Part shown: in pieces, positions 16,982 to 26,824 of the stretch
How positions within the stretch are numbered: the stretch's first letter is position 1
How the letters are laid out: each line of letters begins with the position of its first letter
Notes under the pieces: model-generated
Seen by the model: only the letters and a program-made list of their open reading frames with translations
Database searches by the model: none
What the model was told of the DNA's origin: nothing
From: Thermotoga profunda AZM34c06
GTDB lineage: Bacteria; Thermotogota; Thermotogae; Thermotogales; DSM-5069
Direction: 5' to 3'
Assembly: GCF_000828675.1 (NCBI RefSeq)
Contig: NZ_AP014510.1
Coordinates: 1,631,413-1,695,412, forward strand
DNA length: 64,000 nucleotides
Program-made: the position numbers and the translations under genes

Positions 16982-19780
16982 CCTATTCAGATAATCTATT
17001 ACATCATTGGGTTCTATGTTGTAGAAGAAATACGCTCCAAGTTTTTCGTTGTAAAGGTATCTTTTATCAGCCATGATGTTTAGTTGCGCCTTACTGATGA
17101 TTTCCAAAGTATTTTCTGTGTATCTTATTTTCTCTATTCCTTTTGCGAATGCCATGAGTCTTAATTTAAAGACCTCTCCCAATAATCTGACTTGTTGAGG
17201 ATATTCACCAAATCTATCTTCTAACTCGAGCAGTATATCATCAACCTCTTGAATAGTTCTGCAAGATGCTAATCTTCTATATATTCTCATGCGTTCCATG
17301 GGATTTTCTACATAATCTGATGGGATAATCAATTCCCCTGGTATACCCTCTATATCTGTATCAATCCGTTTGTATTCGTCAGCGATCAAGTCACCTCTTG
17401 CTTTTTTGAGCTGCTCACTCAAAATCTCCACGTAGAAATTCAATCCAATTTCGTTGATATCTCCATGCTGTTCCAAACCAAACACAGAACCGATTCCCCT
17501 TATCTGCATATCTGTCAGTGCAAGCCGTAAACCACTACCGGGTCCTGAAAATTGTTTTATTGCCTGAAGTCTCTTTGCTGCTGAACCTTTTAGATCCGAA
17601 TCATACAAAAAATACGCAAAGGCACGTTTATCACTTCGACCAACTCTGCCTCTGAGTTGGTAGAGTTGGGCCAAACCATAACGATGTGAATCATCAACTA
17701 TGATTGTATTTGCATTTGGGATATCTATACCATTCTCCAAAATCGATGTACAAACAATTGTGTCGGATTCATGTTCATAGAAACTTCTAACTGCCATTGA
17801 AAGCTTTTTCGAACTCATCTGTCCATGGGCGACAACAATTTTGATTTCTGGAACTATTTTTTTGAGTTGCTCATACACGTCATATATATCCTGTATCCTG
17901 TTATGGACGTAGATAACCTGTCCCCCTCGATTGATCTCTCTCAATATAGCTGCTCTCACAAGTTGCTCATTGAATCTTGCAACGTAGGTAATAACTGGCA
18001 ATCTACCAAACGGTGGTGTGTTGAGAACACTCATATCTTTCATACCAGTCATAGCCATGTGAAGGGTTCTTGGAATCGGTGTTGCGCTGAGAGACAGCAC
18101 ATTTACATTAACTCTCATTTTTTTGAATCTTTCTTTCTGCAATACCCCAAAATTCTGTTCTTCATCTATAATGACAAGTCCAAGATCGGAGAAATTCACT
18201 TTATCGGACAAAAGTGTGTGAGTACCGATGATTATATCTATAATGCCATCACGCAAATTTTGGAGAATTCTATCTCTTTGAGACTTACTCACAGAACGAT
18301 CCATGATTTCAATGTAGATTCCAAAAGGTTCCATTCTTTCTTTGAAGATTCTGTAAAGTTGCTTAGCTAAAACCGTTGTTGGAACCAAAATGGCAACTTG
18401 TTTACCAGATACAACACACCGAAAGGCAGCTCTCAGTGCCACTTCAGTCTTTCCATAACCAGCATCCCCACACAAGAGTCTATCCATTGGTTTATCATCT
18501 GCCAAATCATCAAGTACCTCTTCAATTGCCGTTACTTGATCTTGGGTCTCCACATATGGAAATGTGCGTGCAAATTCTTTTTCAAGTTCCGCATCACCAG
18601 TCAACCTTAATCCCTTTGCTTCCTGTCTCTTTGTATATATTTGAATGAGCTCAGTGATCTTCTCTTTCAGATTTTGCTTCACCTTCTGAACACGTCTTGT
18701 CCAACTTTTGGATTGTAACCTGTCTATCTTCACACTTTGAATATCCCCAACATACTTGTGGATTCTGTCAAGCCGTTCGACTGGCACATATACAGTTGAA
18801 TCTTCATATCTTATGACGATATACTCTCTTAAACCCAATGCATTTTTGACTTTTTCCACACCTTTATAGATGCCTATACCGTAATCTTTGTGAACGACAT
18901 AATCACCTATGCTGAGCTCTTCCTCATCTAAGATTGGCAGTTGTTCTATCTTGGAACCTTTCACGCTTATCTTCAGTGCTTTCAGGTCTAATTCCACTGG
19001 AGTAAACCCACCGATGAATTTGAAAAGTTCCGATAAATTCACTTGAGAACACCTGACATATTCATCAACCAGATCATTCTCAAGCATCTCACGACTTTCT
19101 CTTTCTCTTTTGGCAAACTCATCTTGACATTTTTCAAAATCTACAATGAAGGTATCAAAGGAAGTGTAATCGAAAATAGTAGAATTTGAGCCAGCTTTAC
19201 CGGGAACTGTGTCAAAGGAGTGAGTGTCACTGACATATTCTCGAGCAGGTAATAAAACTACTTCATTTATCGTTTCTACAGAGCGTTGGGAAATCACATC
19301 AAAAAACCTGATACTCTCTATTCTATTGCCGAACATTTCAATTCGAATTGGTCTATCATAAAGTGGCCCAAAGAAATCGACGATATCACCACGTACCGAG
19401 AATTCTCCTTGGCTCCTAACAAGAAAAGTCCTCTCGTAACCTATTTTGAACAAGTACTCATCGAAATTGCGAAATTCATCTCCAATTTTCAAAATTCTTG
19501 CTACAGATTTTAATTGATCACGAGAAAACGTTTTTCTGCTAAGTGCGTGGAGCGTTGTCACTATAATAACTTTTGAACCATTGAGTAATTCCCAAAGTAT
19601 TTCTATACGGTTTCTTCTCACAGAGAATGAAACAGGAATCTCTTCAAATGGAAAAACATCGTGAGAAGGAAAATATCTCCAATTCATCTTAGATGCCAAT
19701 GATTGTGCATCGTGTTCGGAAGGAACTATTATCAAAACAGATTTATTCTCATCTTTATGAAGGATTTCATCTATTGTCAT
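16970..19780 (-). CDS. mfd: Transcription-repair coupling factor Mfd
   Basis: Mfd removes stalled RNA polymerase from damaged DNA and recruits UvrA. The protein has 936 residues, shorter than the ~1,150 of E. coli Mfd, which agrees with the compact Mfd known from Thermotoga. In order: a UvrB-like N-terminal part, the CarD-like polymerase-interaction domain (EELSIGDYVVHKDYGIGIYK), then the SF2 translocase with Walker A GDAGYGKTEVALRAAF, box IIDEEQNFG, LSATPIPRTL, and TRG-type LRGRVGRSDKRAFAY. ATG 19780 lies within the end of the PP-loop gene; a TTG two codons upstream is also possible. It is the last gene of the rho operon and overlaps its convergent neighbour. Confidence 0.96.
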   Translation of the reverse strand: MTIDEILHKDENKSVLIIVPSEHDAQSLASKMNWRYFPSHDVFPFEEIPVSFSVRRNRIEILWELLNGSKVIIVTTLHALSRKTFSRDQLKSVARILKIGDEFRNFDEYLFKIGYERTFLVRSQGEFSVRGDIVDFFGPLYDRPIRIEMFGNRIESIRFFDVISQRSVETINEVVLLPAREYVSDTHSFDTVPGKAGSNSTIFDYTSFDTFIVDFEKCQDEFAKRERESREMLENDLVDEYVRCSQVNLSELFKFIGGFTPVELDLKALKISVKGSKIEQLPILDEEELSIGDYVVHKDYGIGIYKGVEKVKNALGLREYIVIRYEDSTVYVPVERLDRIHKYVGDIQSVKIDRLQSKSWTRRVQKVKQNLKEKITELIQIYTKRQEAKGLRLTGDAELEKEFARTFPYVETQDQVTAIEEVLDDLADDKPMDRLLCGDAGYGKTEVALRAAFRCVVSGKQVAILVPTTVLAKQLYRIFKERMEPFGIYIEIMDRSVSKSQRDRILQNLRDGIIDIIIGTHTLLSDKVNFSDLGLVIIDEEQNFGVLQKERFKKMRVNVNVLSLSATPIPRTLHMAMTGMKDMSVLNTPPFGRLPVITYVARFNEQLVRAAILREINRGGQVIYVHNRIQDIYDVYEQLKKIVPEIKIVVAHGQMSSKKLSMAVRSFYEHESDTIVCTSILENGIDIPNANTIIVDDSHRYGLAQLYQLRGRVGRSDKRAFAYFLYDSDLKGSAAKRLQAIKQFSGPGSGLRLALTDMQIRGIGSVFGLEQHGDINEIGLNFYVEILSEQLKKARGDLIADEYKRIDTDIEGIPGELIIPSDYVENPMERMRIYRRLASCRTIQEVDDILLELEDRFGEYPQQVRLLGEVFKLRLMAFAKGIEKIRYTENTLEIISKAQLNIMADKRYLYNEKLGAYFFYNIEPNDVIDYLNRLLL

Positions 19781-20750
19781 ATTCAAAACCTACTACTTGA
19801 AAGGTTCTAAGGCGAGAGTTGGAGGACTTGTACCATTCAGCGGAGACTGGAACAGCAAAATCTTTCTGAATAAACCCCTGAAAAACTCTCGTCCTTGCCA
19901 ATGATTCGTTGAACAAACCCGGGTTTGCCAGAACTTTCAACTTAACTGGATCTTTCAGAACATGGACTTCATCTATTACATCTATAGCACTCAACCTTCG
20001 GACAATTTCATCTGATTCCTGCTCTCCTAAATGCGGTAAAACGTTTACTAAAGCAATATTTTTTGATAGAGAACCAATTATCTTTACATTTGCTAACAAG
20101 GTCTCATGATTGATTTCCTTCAAAAAAGACAGTAGAATCTCATTTGCACAACTCACAGCTTTACCATGATAAGAAAAGTTGATCATCATTTTTAGAAGAT
20201 GCTTCAATTTGCAGCCTTCTCTTTGAGTTGATTCTCCTATCTTCATCGGTTTAATGCCAAGATATTCAATTAATAATCGAATAGTTTTCTTATCAAGATC
20301 GATCAGCGGCGAGTATAATCTCCCATTGATCTTTATTCCATTTTGTCCCCAGCTGTCCGAGAGATTTGATCCGGTAGCGATATAAGACGTATGGTCCACA
20401 TCGAGTACAGATTGAAGTTTCGCAAATCTGGTGCACATATTACAACTTGGTCCATGACGCCAAATTTGAGATTGCCTGATATGACCATCTACAAAAATCA
20501 AATCAAGATCAAGACTTCTTGCCGCTTCAACGACACCACTTTTTGCAGCATTATAAGTGAAAGGACCCCAATCGACTGTAACAAGCGTAACCCTATCTTT
20601 GCCAAGGGCTTGTTTGGAAAGAAAAGCAGCAAGCGAACTGTCTTCACCACCAGAAAAAGCCACCAGTAGTTTACCCTGTACCGTGGTTTTTATGTCTAAT
20701 ACAATTTTATCTACAATCTCTTGAATTCGACCTTCACTTGACTGTTGCAT
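19767..20750 (-). CDS. PP-loop ATP pyrophosphatase with CxxC and a third cysteine
   Basis: This 327-residue protein carries the PP-loop FSGGEDSSLAAF (residues 32-43), which binds ATP and adenylates a substrate in tRNA-thiolation, LarE-type and related enzymes. After it come CNMC (Cys103, Cys106), the TGSNLSDSWGQNG motif (126-138) and EGCKLKH with Cys180. Two cysteines in CxxC plus a later single cysteine is the layout of [4Fe-4S]-dependent PP-loop sulfurtransferases (TtuA/TtcA type). The C-terminal 140 residues are unfamiliar. A LarE-like sulfur-transfer enzyme is another possibility. ATG 20750 overlaps the phosphoesterase gene by 40 bases. The exact substrate is unknown. Confidence 0.72.
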   Translation of the reverse strand: MQQSSEGRIQEIVDKIVLDIKTTVQGKLLVAFSGGEDSSLAAFLSKQALGKDRVTLVTVDWGPFTYNAAKSGVVEAARSLDLDLIFVDGHIRQSQIWRHGPSCNMCTRFAKLQSVLDVDHTSYIATGSNLSDSWGQNGIKINGRLYSPLIDLDKKTIRLLIEYLGIKPMKIGESTQREGCKLKHLLKMMINFSYHGKAVSCANEILLSFLKEINHETLLANVKIIGSLSKNIALVNVLPHLGEQESDEIVRRLSAIDVIDEVHVLKDPVKLKVLANPGLFNESLARTRVFQGFIQKDFAVPVSAEWYKSSNSRLRTFQVVGFEYDNR

Positions 20751-21184
20751 ATATCCACCAACGCGAAACTTTTGTCATCACAGAAAGAACCAGGATTTAT
20801 GAATCTCACGGATTCGAGAAAAGAGTTGTCAAACTCATGAGTATGCCCATAGAATATGACATCGGGCTTATCGTGAAAAACACGAAGGATTCTTTCACGA
20901 ATTGATTGTGGAGAACCCCAACCGTGGCAGATTCCAATCCTTAACGCTTCAAGCTGGACTGACATCTGTGACGGTAGATATTCCTTAACTTCAACATCAT
21001 CCATGTTACCATGGACCGCGTAAAACTGTTTTGAAGATTCTTTCAACAACAAAACGGTCTGCAAATCAACAAAATCACCAGTAGCAACAACCAAATCGAC
21101 TTGTTCAGTCAGATACAAGAATTCAGATGGCAAACTCGGCAATCTTGTTGGTACATGCAGATCTGAAACGAGTAAAATCTTCAA
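20711..21184 (-). CDS. YfcE-type metallophosphoesterase
   Basis: This 157-residue calcineurin-like phosphoesterase shows the full metal-binding set: SDLHVP (start), ATGDFVD, HGNMDD, CHGW and YGHTHEF. Family members are Mn/Ni-dependent phosphodiesterases with unclear natural substrates. The start appears to be TTG 21184, overlapping the glucokinase stop by four bases. The end overlaps the PP-loop gene by 40 bases. The overlaps imply tight coupling, but a functional link between these genes is not evident. Confidence 0.9.
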   Translation of the reverse strand: MKILLVSDLHVPTRLPSLPSEFLYLTEQVDLVVATGDFVDLQTVLLLKESSKQFYAVHGNMDDVEVKEYLPSQMSVQLEALRIGICHGWGSPQSIRERILRVFHDKPDVIFYGHTHEFDNSFLESVRFINPGSFCDDKSFALVDICNSQVKVEFKRL

Positions 21185-22125
21185 ACCTTTTTCATCCTTT
21201 CAAAAACGATTGAAGCCGCACCCAAAATCCCAGCATCTTTACCCAACTCACTCAATTTTATCTGATAAGTTCCCAACATAGTTGGAAGCACGTAATCCTT
21301 AGATCTTTCAAGAATAGGGTTGAGCAAAAATTCCCCGGCGTTGGCTATACCGCCACCAAGAACGATCAATTGTGGATTGAATATATTGATCAAACTACCA
21401 ACAGCTACCGCAAGGGCATTAACGACCATATCAAAAATGCTCAATGCAAATTGATCACCTATCTTTGCATGTTCAAAAACATCTTTTGGTGTAATTTGAT
21501 CAGGTCTCTTTTGGCTGAAAAGTGATGAATCTGCATGCCTTGAATATCCTTCAAGAACAAATCTCTTAATTGCAGTTGCAGAAGCCAGTGCCTCGAGACA
21601 TCCATTTGATCCACATCCACATTTGGGACCGTTGGGAAGTACATTCATATGCCCCAACTCTGCACCAATGCCTGTGCTACCTCTCAAAAGAACCCCATGG
21701 GTTATTACCCCTCCACCTATGCCTGTCCCAAGTGTTAAGCAAACAAGGTGATCATAACCACGCCCTACTCCAAAGGTATGCTCTCCAAGCGCATAGGCAT
21801 TTGCGTCGTTCTCGACATAAGTTTCAAGATCAGTACGTTCTCTTATCTCTTCAGCCAAAGGAAAATCATGCCATCCCGGAAAATTTGGAGAAAACCTTAC
21901 GATGCCTTTATTGTGATCTATACTACCAGGAGAACCAACCCCAACAGCTAATACTTCGACGCTTCCTTTAACCTTTTTCACTGCTTCAGCTAATCTCTCA
22001 GCAACAATTTTTGGTCCATCATCTACCTTTGTTTTACCCTGAACCCGAGCAACAATCTTTCCTGTCTCATCAACAAGTCCAACTGCAAAATTTGTTCCTC
22101 CAAGATCTACACCGATCACGTACAA
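21181..22125 (-). CDS. glk: ROK-family glucokinase
   Basis: This enzyme phosphorylates glucose with ATP to glucose 6-phosphate. The 314-residue protein has the N-terminal ATP-binding DLGGTNFAVGLVD, sugar-binding residues in ENDANAYALGEHTFG, the phosphate loop LTLGTGIGGGVI, GAELGHMNV and the ROK zinc motif CGCGSNGCLE. TTG 22125 sits after GGAGGTAGAGATT. Length is typical. It is placed 15 bases after rho. Preference for glucose over other hexoses is inferred from family resemblance; a wider sugar range is possible. Confidence 0.92.
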   Translation of the reverse strand: MYVIGVDLGGTNFAVGLVDETGKIVARVQGKTKVDDGPKIVAERLAEAVKKVKGSVEVLAVGVGSPGSIDHNKGIVRFSPNFPGWHDFPLAEEIRERTDLETYVENDANAYALGEHTFGVGRGYDHLVCLTLGTGIGGGVITHGVLLRGSTGIGAELGHMNVLPNGPKCGCGSNGCLEALASATAIKRFVLEGYSRHADSSLFSQKRPDQITPKDVFEHAKIGDQFALSIFDMVVNALAVAVGSLINIFNPQLIVLGGGIANAGEFLLNPILERSKDYVLPTMLGTYQIKLSELGKDAGILGAASIVFERMKKV

Positions 22126-22140
22126 AATCTCTACCTCCGT

Positions 22141-23439
22141 CTAATATTTTACCTTTTGCTGATCAATCAAGGCAAGAAAATCTTCATTCGATTCTGTTTC
22201 TTGAAGTTTTCTTAAAATAAAAGTCAAACCTTCTTCTTCAGTCATACCACTCAACACTCGTCTCAATATCCAAACCTTTTTCAAAACATCTTCGCTAAGT
22301 AACAATTCCTCTTTACGAGTTCCAGATAGTTGAAGATTAATAGCCGGAAATACTCTCTTATTGGCAAGTTGTCTTGAGAGAACCAATTCCATATTGCCAG
22401 TACCTTTGAATTCTTCAAAGATCACTTCGTCCATCTTAGAACCGGTTTCAATCAAAGCCGTTGCAATGATTGTTAAACTTCCACCTTCTCTGGTACTGCG
22501 CGCTGCTCCAAAGAAATGCTTGGGTCTATAAAGAGCTGCTGGGTCAACACCGCCGCTTAACAACTTCCCACTTGGTGGTACTTGTATATTGTAAACCCTC
22601 GCAAGTCTGGTCAAACTGTCGAGCAATATAACAACATCATGACCATACTCGACCAATCTCTTTGCCATTTCGAGTGTCAATTCTGCAACCTTTATCTGTT
22701 TGTCAGGTGCCATATCGAATGGTGCTGCTATGACCTGTGCATTCACCGATTCGCGTATATCTGTAACCTCTTCTGGTCGTTCATCTATCAGGAGTACTAT
22801 TCTGTGTGTCTCAGGATGATTAGTAGCTATACCGTTGGCTATCTCTTTTAGCAAGGTGGTCTTACCAGCCTTTGGTGGAGCAACTATCATGCCACGCTGA
22901 CCTTTACCGGTTGGTGCAAAGATATCGATTAATCTTGTAGAAAGAATATCTCTGGCAGTCTCAAGTACAAAACGCTCTCTTGGGTAATCGGGAGTTAAGT
23001 TTTCGAAATTCACCCTTTCACTTGTTGCTTCAGGTGGTCTGAAATTCACAGCTTCAATTTTTATCATGGCAAAGAATTTCTCGCTTTCCTTCGGTGGTCT
23101 GATAATGCCTGATATTATGTCGCCAGTATTTAAGTTGAACTTTCTTATCTGAGATTGTGATATGTAGATGTCGTTTGCACTTGGTAGTAAATTTTCCCCA
23201 CTTCTGAGAAATCCATAACCATCGGGAAGGATCTCCAAAACACCCGTACCGAAGAACAAACCGTGGGATTTTGCTTGAGCTTCAAGTATGGAAAAGATAA
23301 GATCACGCTTTCTCAGGCTTGTGTATCTTGGTATGTCGTATTTTTTAGCCAGATCGTACAATTCCTTGATCGTCATACGCTCCAAATCATCAATTTTTAC
23401 AGTGATATGCTCGCTTTTTTCTTGCTCGTTGTTAACCAA
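22141..23439 (-). CDS. rho: Transcription termination factor Rho
   Basis: Rho is a ring helicase that ends transcription at Rho-dependent sites. The 432-residue protein has a Rho N-domain ([20 protein letters not shown]), an RNA-binding cold-shock-like domain ([12 protein letters not shown]), Walker [11 protein letters not shown], Walker [13 protein letters not shown] and the C-terminal [17 protein letters not shown] segment. I choose TTG 23439, eight bases after GGAGGTG, giving [12 protein letters not shown] longer frame to 23493 would precede the ribosome site. It heads a minus-strand operon with glk, the phosphoesterase, the PP-loop gene and mfd, and follows the rplQ terminator by about 120 bases. 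Confidence 0.97.
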   Translation of the reverse strand: MVNNEQEKSEHITVKIDDLERMTIKELYDLAKKYDIPRYTSLRKRDLIFSILEAQAKSHGLFFGTGVLEILPDGYGFLRSGENLLPSANDIYISQSQIRKFNLNTGDIISGIIRPPKESEKFFAMIKIEAVNFRPPEATSERVNFENLTPDYPRERFVLETARDILSTRLIDIFAPTGKGQRGMIVAPPKAGKTTLLKEIANGIATNHPETHRIVLLIDERPEEVTDIRESVNAQVIAAPFDMAPDKQIKVAELTLEMAKRLVEYGHDVVILLDSLTRLARVYNIQVPPSGKLLSGGVDPAALYRPKHFFGAARSTREGGSLTIIATALIETGSKMDEVIFEEFKGTGNMELVLSRQLANKRVFPAINLQLSGTRKEELLLSEDVLKKVWILRRVLSGMTEEEGLTFILRKLQETESNEDFLALIDQQKVKY

Positions 23440-23561
23440 GGAAAAACACCTCCAAATTGGATATAACACTCGATACAACAAAAATAAGGGCACTGAATAA
23501 GGTTGGCATCTAAAAAGAGGTTACAAATAAAATTTACCAGATAAAAATCATTTAGTCAAGA

Positions 23562-23590
23562 GAAAAAAGGAAACCCCCTTCAATGGGGGG
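23562..23590 (-). terminator. Terminator of the ribosomal protein operon after rplQ
   Basis: On the minus strand a CCCCC/GGGGG hairpin (arms at 23585-23590 and 23574-23578, six-base loop) is followed by TTTCCTTTTTTC. It lies 7 bases beyond the rplQ stop and ends the long str-S10-spc-alpha transcript before rho. Confidence 0.88.
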
Positions 23591-23597
23591 ATCCTCT

Positions 23598-23975
23598 TCA
23601 TTGCTTCTCAATTATTTGTAGTAGAACCATTTCAGAAGCATCACCGCGTCTTCTACCAATACGAACTAACCTGGTAAAACCGCTTGTTTTATCGATTGAT
23701 TTGGCAATTTCATCCACGAGTTTGTTTGTAAGTCTTCTATCACTGAGATAATAATTTATCTGTCTCCTCAAAGAAATACTTTCCGTTTTCTCGGCTTTTG
23801 CAGCTTTTACAGCTTTGGTCATGAGTTTTTCAAAAGCCTTTTGAACAACCTTGGCTTTAGTCACAGTGGTTACAATGCTTTTGTGTTCAACAAGTTCTCT
23901 CATTTGGTTTTTCAACAAAGAACGTGTATGACTGCCATAAGTGCCTATGTGATTTCTTAGCATTCTGTGTCTCAT
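23598..23975 (-). CDS. rplQ: Ribosomal protein L17
   Basis: This is a 125-residue L17 of the large subunit, located around the exit tunnel. It starts MRHRMLRNHIGTYGSHTRSL with the ATG 23975 behind GGGAGGC. The upstream extension of the frame to 24056 overlaps rpoA and is not protein-like. It is the last gene of the operon, followed directly by a terminator. The gap to rpoA is four bases. Confidence 0.97.
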   Translation of the reverse strand: MRHRMLRNHIGTYGSHTRSLLKNQMRELVEHKSIVTTVTKAKVVQKAFEKLMTKAVKAAKAEKTESISLRRQINYYLSDRRLTNKLVDEIAKSIDKTSGFTRLVRIGRRRGDASEMVLLQIIEKQ

Positions 23976-23979
23976 AAAA

Positions 23980-24978
23980 TCAGCCTCCCTTTTTGAGCGT
24001 GAGACCAAACTTCTCCATGAGTTTTTGTTTGACCTCGTCCAGAGACTTGGGACCAAAATTTTTGATTTTTAAGAGATCTTCTTCTGTTCTCTTCATGAGA
24101 TCGCCTATTGTCTCAATCTTATCTCTTCTCAAACAATTAAGTGATCTTATAGTTAATTCCAACTCGTCTATTTTTCTTGAATATATTGCCTCTTCTTCGC
24201 TTATCTCCTGTTCGGGTTTCATTTCTTCCTGTGACACAGAAACAAACTCTGTCGTTAGGGGTACCATACCCTCTGGTAAACTTTCAGATATGATTTGTAG
24301 ATGGTTTGTCAGTATCTCAACCGCTCTTTTCAACGCTTCATTGGGAAAGATCGTTTTCTTTGTCCAGATTTCAAGAATCATCTTGTCATAATCAGTTCTC
24401 TTCTCAACTCTTGCACTCTCAACTTTGAAATTGACCTTCATCACAGGTGAAAAAACACCGTCGATCGGTATCCAACCAATTTCAGGATGTTCATCTAATT
24501 CATTTGCTGGGACAAATCCCTTACCTGCTTGAACATATAATTCGAATAGAAGGTCTGCCTCCTCACTGAGTGTAGCTATTTTTAATGAGGGGTTTGCTAC
24601 CTCAAAGCCAGCTGGCACTTTTATATCAGCAGCTGTTAAAGAGCCAGGTCCTTTTTTCTCAACGATCATTTTTACCTTTTCCCTCACCGGCACCTCTGCT
24701 CTTAGCTGAACTCTTTTGAGGTTCAAAATGATCTCCAAAATGTCTTCTTTCACGCCGGGAAGTGTATCGAATTCGTGGTATTTCTCCGGTTTTATAAATT
24801 TCACTCCAACAATGGCAACAGAAGGGATCGACGAGAGCAAGATGCGTCGCAACGCATTTCCAATCGTCGTACCGTAACCTTTCTCCATTGGCGAAAGGAC
24901 ATATCTTGCGTAGTAATATTCTGCCTCTGCCCGTTCCTCTTCAATTCTCAATTTCTTAGGAACTACATACTCAATCAC
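23980..24978 (-). CDS. rpoA: RNA polymerase alpha subunit
   Basis: The alpha subunit nucleates RNA polymerase assembly and contacts activators. The 332-residue protein has the N-terminal dimer domain ([20 protein letters not shown]) and the C-terminal DNA-contact domain ([20 protein letters not shown], then [13 protein letters not shown]). GTG 24978 gives [10 protein letters not shown], the usual start, seven bases after GAGGTG. A GTG at 24987 lies in the ribosome site itself. An acidic linker ([14 protein letters not shown]) separates the domains. Confidence 0.97.
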   Translation of the reverse strand: MIEYVVPKKLRIEEERAEAEYYYARYVLSPMEKGYGTTIGNALRRILLSSIPSVAIVGVKFIKPEKYHEFDTLPGVKEDILEIILNLKRVQLRAEVPVREKVKMIVEKKGPGSLTAADIKVPAGFEVANPSLKIATLSEEADLLFELYVQAGKGFVPANELDEHPEIGWIPIDGVFSPVMKVNFKVESARVEKRTDYDKMILEIWTKKTIFPNEALKRAVEILTNHLQIISESLPEGMVPLTTEFVSVSQEEMKPEQEISEEEAIYSRKIDELELTIRSLNCLRRDKIETIGDLMKRTEEDLLKIKNFGPKSLDEVKQKLMEKFGLTLKKGG

Positions 24979-24983
24979 ACAGA

Positions 24984-25613
24984 TCACCTCGAATAGAACT
25001 CAACTATCGCTTGAACATCTACTGGCAGATCTGTTACCTCCTCAAGATTTGGAAATCTCACAAATGTTCCCTTGTAGGAATCTGCATCGACCTCAATCCA
25101 TGGCACTTTTGTCCTATCTTTGGATGTCTCTATTGCTTGTTTAATGACGTTCATGGATCTACTTTTCTCGCCGACCTCTACTATGTCGCCTGGTTTCAAT
25201 CTGTAGGACGGCACATCGATTTTCATACCATTGACCAAGAAATGTCCATGGGTTACCAATTGTCTTGCCTGCTTTCTGTTTATGGCAAATCCCATTCTAT
25301 AAACTATATTATCTACACGAGATTCAACAAGCCTAACAAGGTTTTCTCGTGTGTCTCCCGACATTCTCAAAGCTTTTTCAAAATATCGCTCGAATTGTCG
25401 TTCAACAATACCATATATTCTTTTCATCACTTGTTTTGCACGTAACTGAGTCCCGTATTGTGAAAGCTTTCCACGCTGACGTCCATGGTCCCCAGGAGCA
25501 TAAGACCTTCTGTCGAAGGGACAATGGTCGGTGAAACACCTTTCACCTTTCAGATAGAGTTTCATACCTTCTCTACGGCATAATCTACAATCTGGTCCAG
25601 TGTATCTTGCCAT
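24984..25613 (-). CDS. rpsD: Ribosomal protein S4
   Basis: This 209-residue primary 16S-binding protein starts [16 protein letters not shown]. It keeps four cysteines early on (CRLC and CFTDHC), so it is the zinc-binding C+ form. The S4 RNA-binding domain is visible as [13 protein letters not shown]...[16 protein letters not shown]. In other bacteria S4 represses the alpha operon; whether that happens here is not seen. The stop lies five bases before the rpoA start. Confidence 0.97.
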   Translation of the reverse strand: MARYTGPDCRLCRREGMKLYLKGERCFTDHCPFDRRSYAPGDHGRQRGKLSQYGTQLRAKQVMKRIYGIVERQFERYFEKALRMSGDTRENLVRLVESRVDNIVYRMGFAINRKQARQLVTHGHFLVNGMKIDVPSYRLKPGDIVEVGEKSRSMNVIKQAIETSKDRTKVPWIEVDADSYKGTFVRFPNLEEVTDLPVDVQAIVEFYSR

Positions 25614-25626
25614 CTAATTCCCTCCT

Positions 25627-26013
25627 TTAAACTCGGCGTTTCTTTTTTGGCCTGCAACCATTGAAGGGTATTGGTGTCACATCTTTGATACTATCCACTT
25701 CAAGACCTGCTGCCTGAAGTGTTCTTATAGCTGCTTCGCGTCCGGGTCCAGGCCCTTTCACCAAGACATCTACACGTTTTATGCCGAGTCTTAGAGCTTC
25801 CTTAGCAACTTTATCAGCCGCAAGTTGCGCTGCATAAGGTGTACCTTTCCGTGTGCCTTCGAAACCTACCGTACCACTACTTGCCCAGATGATTGCAGAA
25901 CCATCAGCATCTGAGAGCGTAACAATAGTGTTGTTAAATGTAGATTTTATGTGAACAATTCCTCTATCTGTTAGAATTTTTCTCTTTTTCTTTCCTTCAG
26001 CTCTTCTTGCCAT
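25627..26013 (-). CDS. rpsK: Ribosomal protein S11
   Basis: This 128-residue protein of the 30S platform has the family sequence [18 protein letters not shown] and the C-terminal [13 protein letters not shown] 26013 is eight bases after AGGAGG; an ATG two codons earlier is too close to the ribosome site. It has the normal place between rpsM and rpsD. Confidence 0.97.
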   Translation of the reverse strand: MARRAEGKKKRKILTDRGIVHIKSTFNNTIVTLSDADGSAIIWASSGTVGFEGTRKGTPYAAQLAADKVAKEALRLGIKRVDVLVKGPGPGREAAIRTLQAAGLEVDSIKDVTPIPFNGCRPKKKRRV

Positions 26014-26030
26014 AATCATTCCTCCTCATA

Positions 26031-26417
26031 TCAAACAGTTTGCTCTTTTTTCTTTTTGGTCTTTATTCTGCTTGGTCTTGGACCTTTTCTTGTTCTCGCG
26101 TTGGAGCGCGTTCGTTGACCTCGTACAGGTAATCCAAGTTTATGTCTCCATCCCCTATAACAGCCAATGTCGATTAATCTTTTGATATTTCTATTAACCT
26201 CTGCTTTTAATTCCCCTTCGACTTTGTAGTGGTCTTGTATAAATTTAGTTATCTTACTCACTTCTTCATCTGTAAGATCTTTCACTCTTTTGTCGGGATC
26301 GACACCTGTGTTCTTTAAGATCTCAAAAGCTCTTGTCTTACCGACACCATACAAATAAGTCAAGGCAACAAAGCACTTTTTATTTCCGGGTAACTCGACA
26401 CCCATTACACGCGCCAT
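26031..26417 (-). CDS. rpsM: Ribosomal protein S13
   Basis: This 128-residue protein of the 30S head touches the tRNA and the 50S subunit. Key stretches are [29 protein letters not shown] and [20 protein letters not shown]. The basic tail KTKKKKEQ is long. ATG 26417 follows GGAGGG. rpmJ is immediately upstream. Confidence 0.97.
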   Translation of the reverse strand: MARVMGVELPGNKKCFVALTYLYGVGKTRAFEILKNTGVDPDKRVKDLTDEEVSKITKFIQDHYKVEGELKAEVNRNIKRLIDIGCYRGWRHKLGLPVRGQRTRSNARTRKGPRPSRIKTKKKKEQTV

Positions 26418-26435
26418 TTAATTCCCTCCTTGCTT

Positions 26436-26552
26436 TCAGCCCTGCTTCTGGTTGTGCTTTGGGTTTGCTTTGCATATGATCAAAACACGACCTCTTCGTC
26501 GAACGATCTGACAATGCTCACATCTCTTTTTCACAGAAGATCTCACTTTCAT
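26436..26552 (-). CDS. rpmJ: Ribosomal protein L36
   Basis: This is a 38-residue gene, [20 protein letters not shown] at the start and NPKHNQKQG at the end. It keeps the CxxC...C...H zinc site, so it is the C+ form. It fills the gap between infA and rpsM, its usual place. It starts with ATG 26552, behind AAGGAG. Confidence 0.96.
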   Translation of the reverse strand: MKVRSSVKKRCEHCQIVRRRGRVLIICKANPKHNQKQG

Positions 26553-26558
26553 ATCTTA

Positions 26559-26813
26559 TCAACTCCTTTCGACATCTTCTTCTCCTTTTTTGTCTAACTT
26601 TTTCCTATATACTATACGTCCCTTGGAGAGATCATATATGGAAAGTTCAACAACCACTCTGTCCCCTGGAAAAAGTCTTATGAAATTCTTTCTCATTCTT
26701 CCAGAAATCTGTGCTAGGATTTTATGCCCGTTATCGAGTTCCACAACAAAAGTTGCATTTCTCCTCGCTTCTGTAATCGTTCCCTCCATCTTGATAACAT
26801 CTTCTTTGGGCAT
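26559..26813 (-). CDS. infA: Translation initiation factor IF-1
   Basis: IF-1 blocks the ribosomal A site during initiation. The protein has an OB fold with [20 protein letters not shown] and [20 protein letters not shown]. It has 84 residues, about 12 more than usual, owing to a charged tail ([14 protein letters not shown]). It lies between map and rpmJ, as in Firmicutes. Confidence 0.97.
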   Translation of the reverse strand: MPKEDVIKMEGTITEARRNATFVVELDNGHKILAQISGRMRKNFIRLFPGDRVVVELSIYDLSKGRIVYRKKLDKKGEEDVERS

Positions 26814-26824
26814 TTCATCACCTC

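Noticed and set aside
17825-18648. Plus-strand frames of 181, 90 and 70 residues inside mfd
   Set aside because: They are antisense to the conserved Mfd translocase and have shadow-like composition.
22582-22851. 89-residue plus-strand frame inside rho
   Set aside because: Antisense shadow of the Rho ATPase core.
23440-23560. rho leader as an attenuator or riboswitch
   Set aside because: No convincing alternative hairpins or conserved aptamer features were visible; only AT-rich sequence and weak promoter-like boxes.
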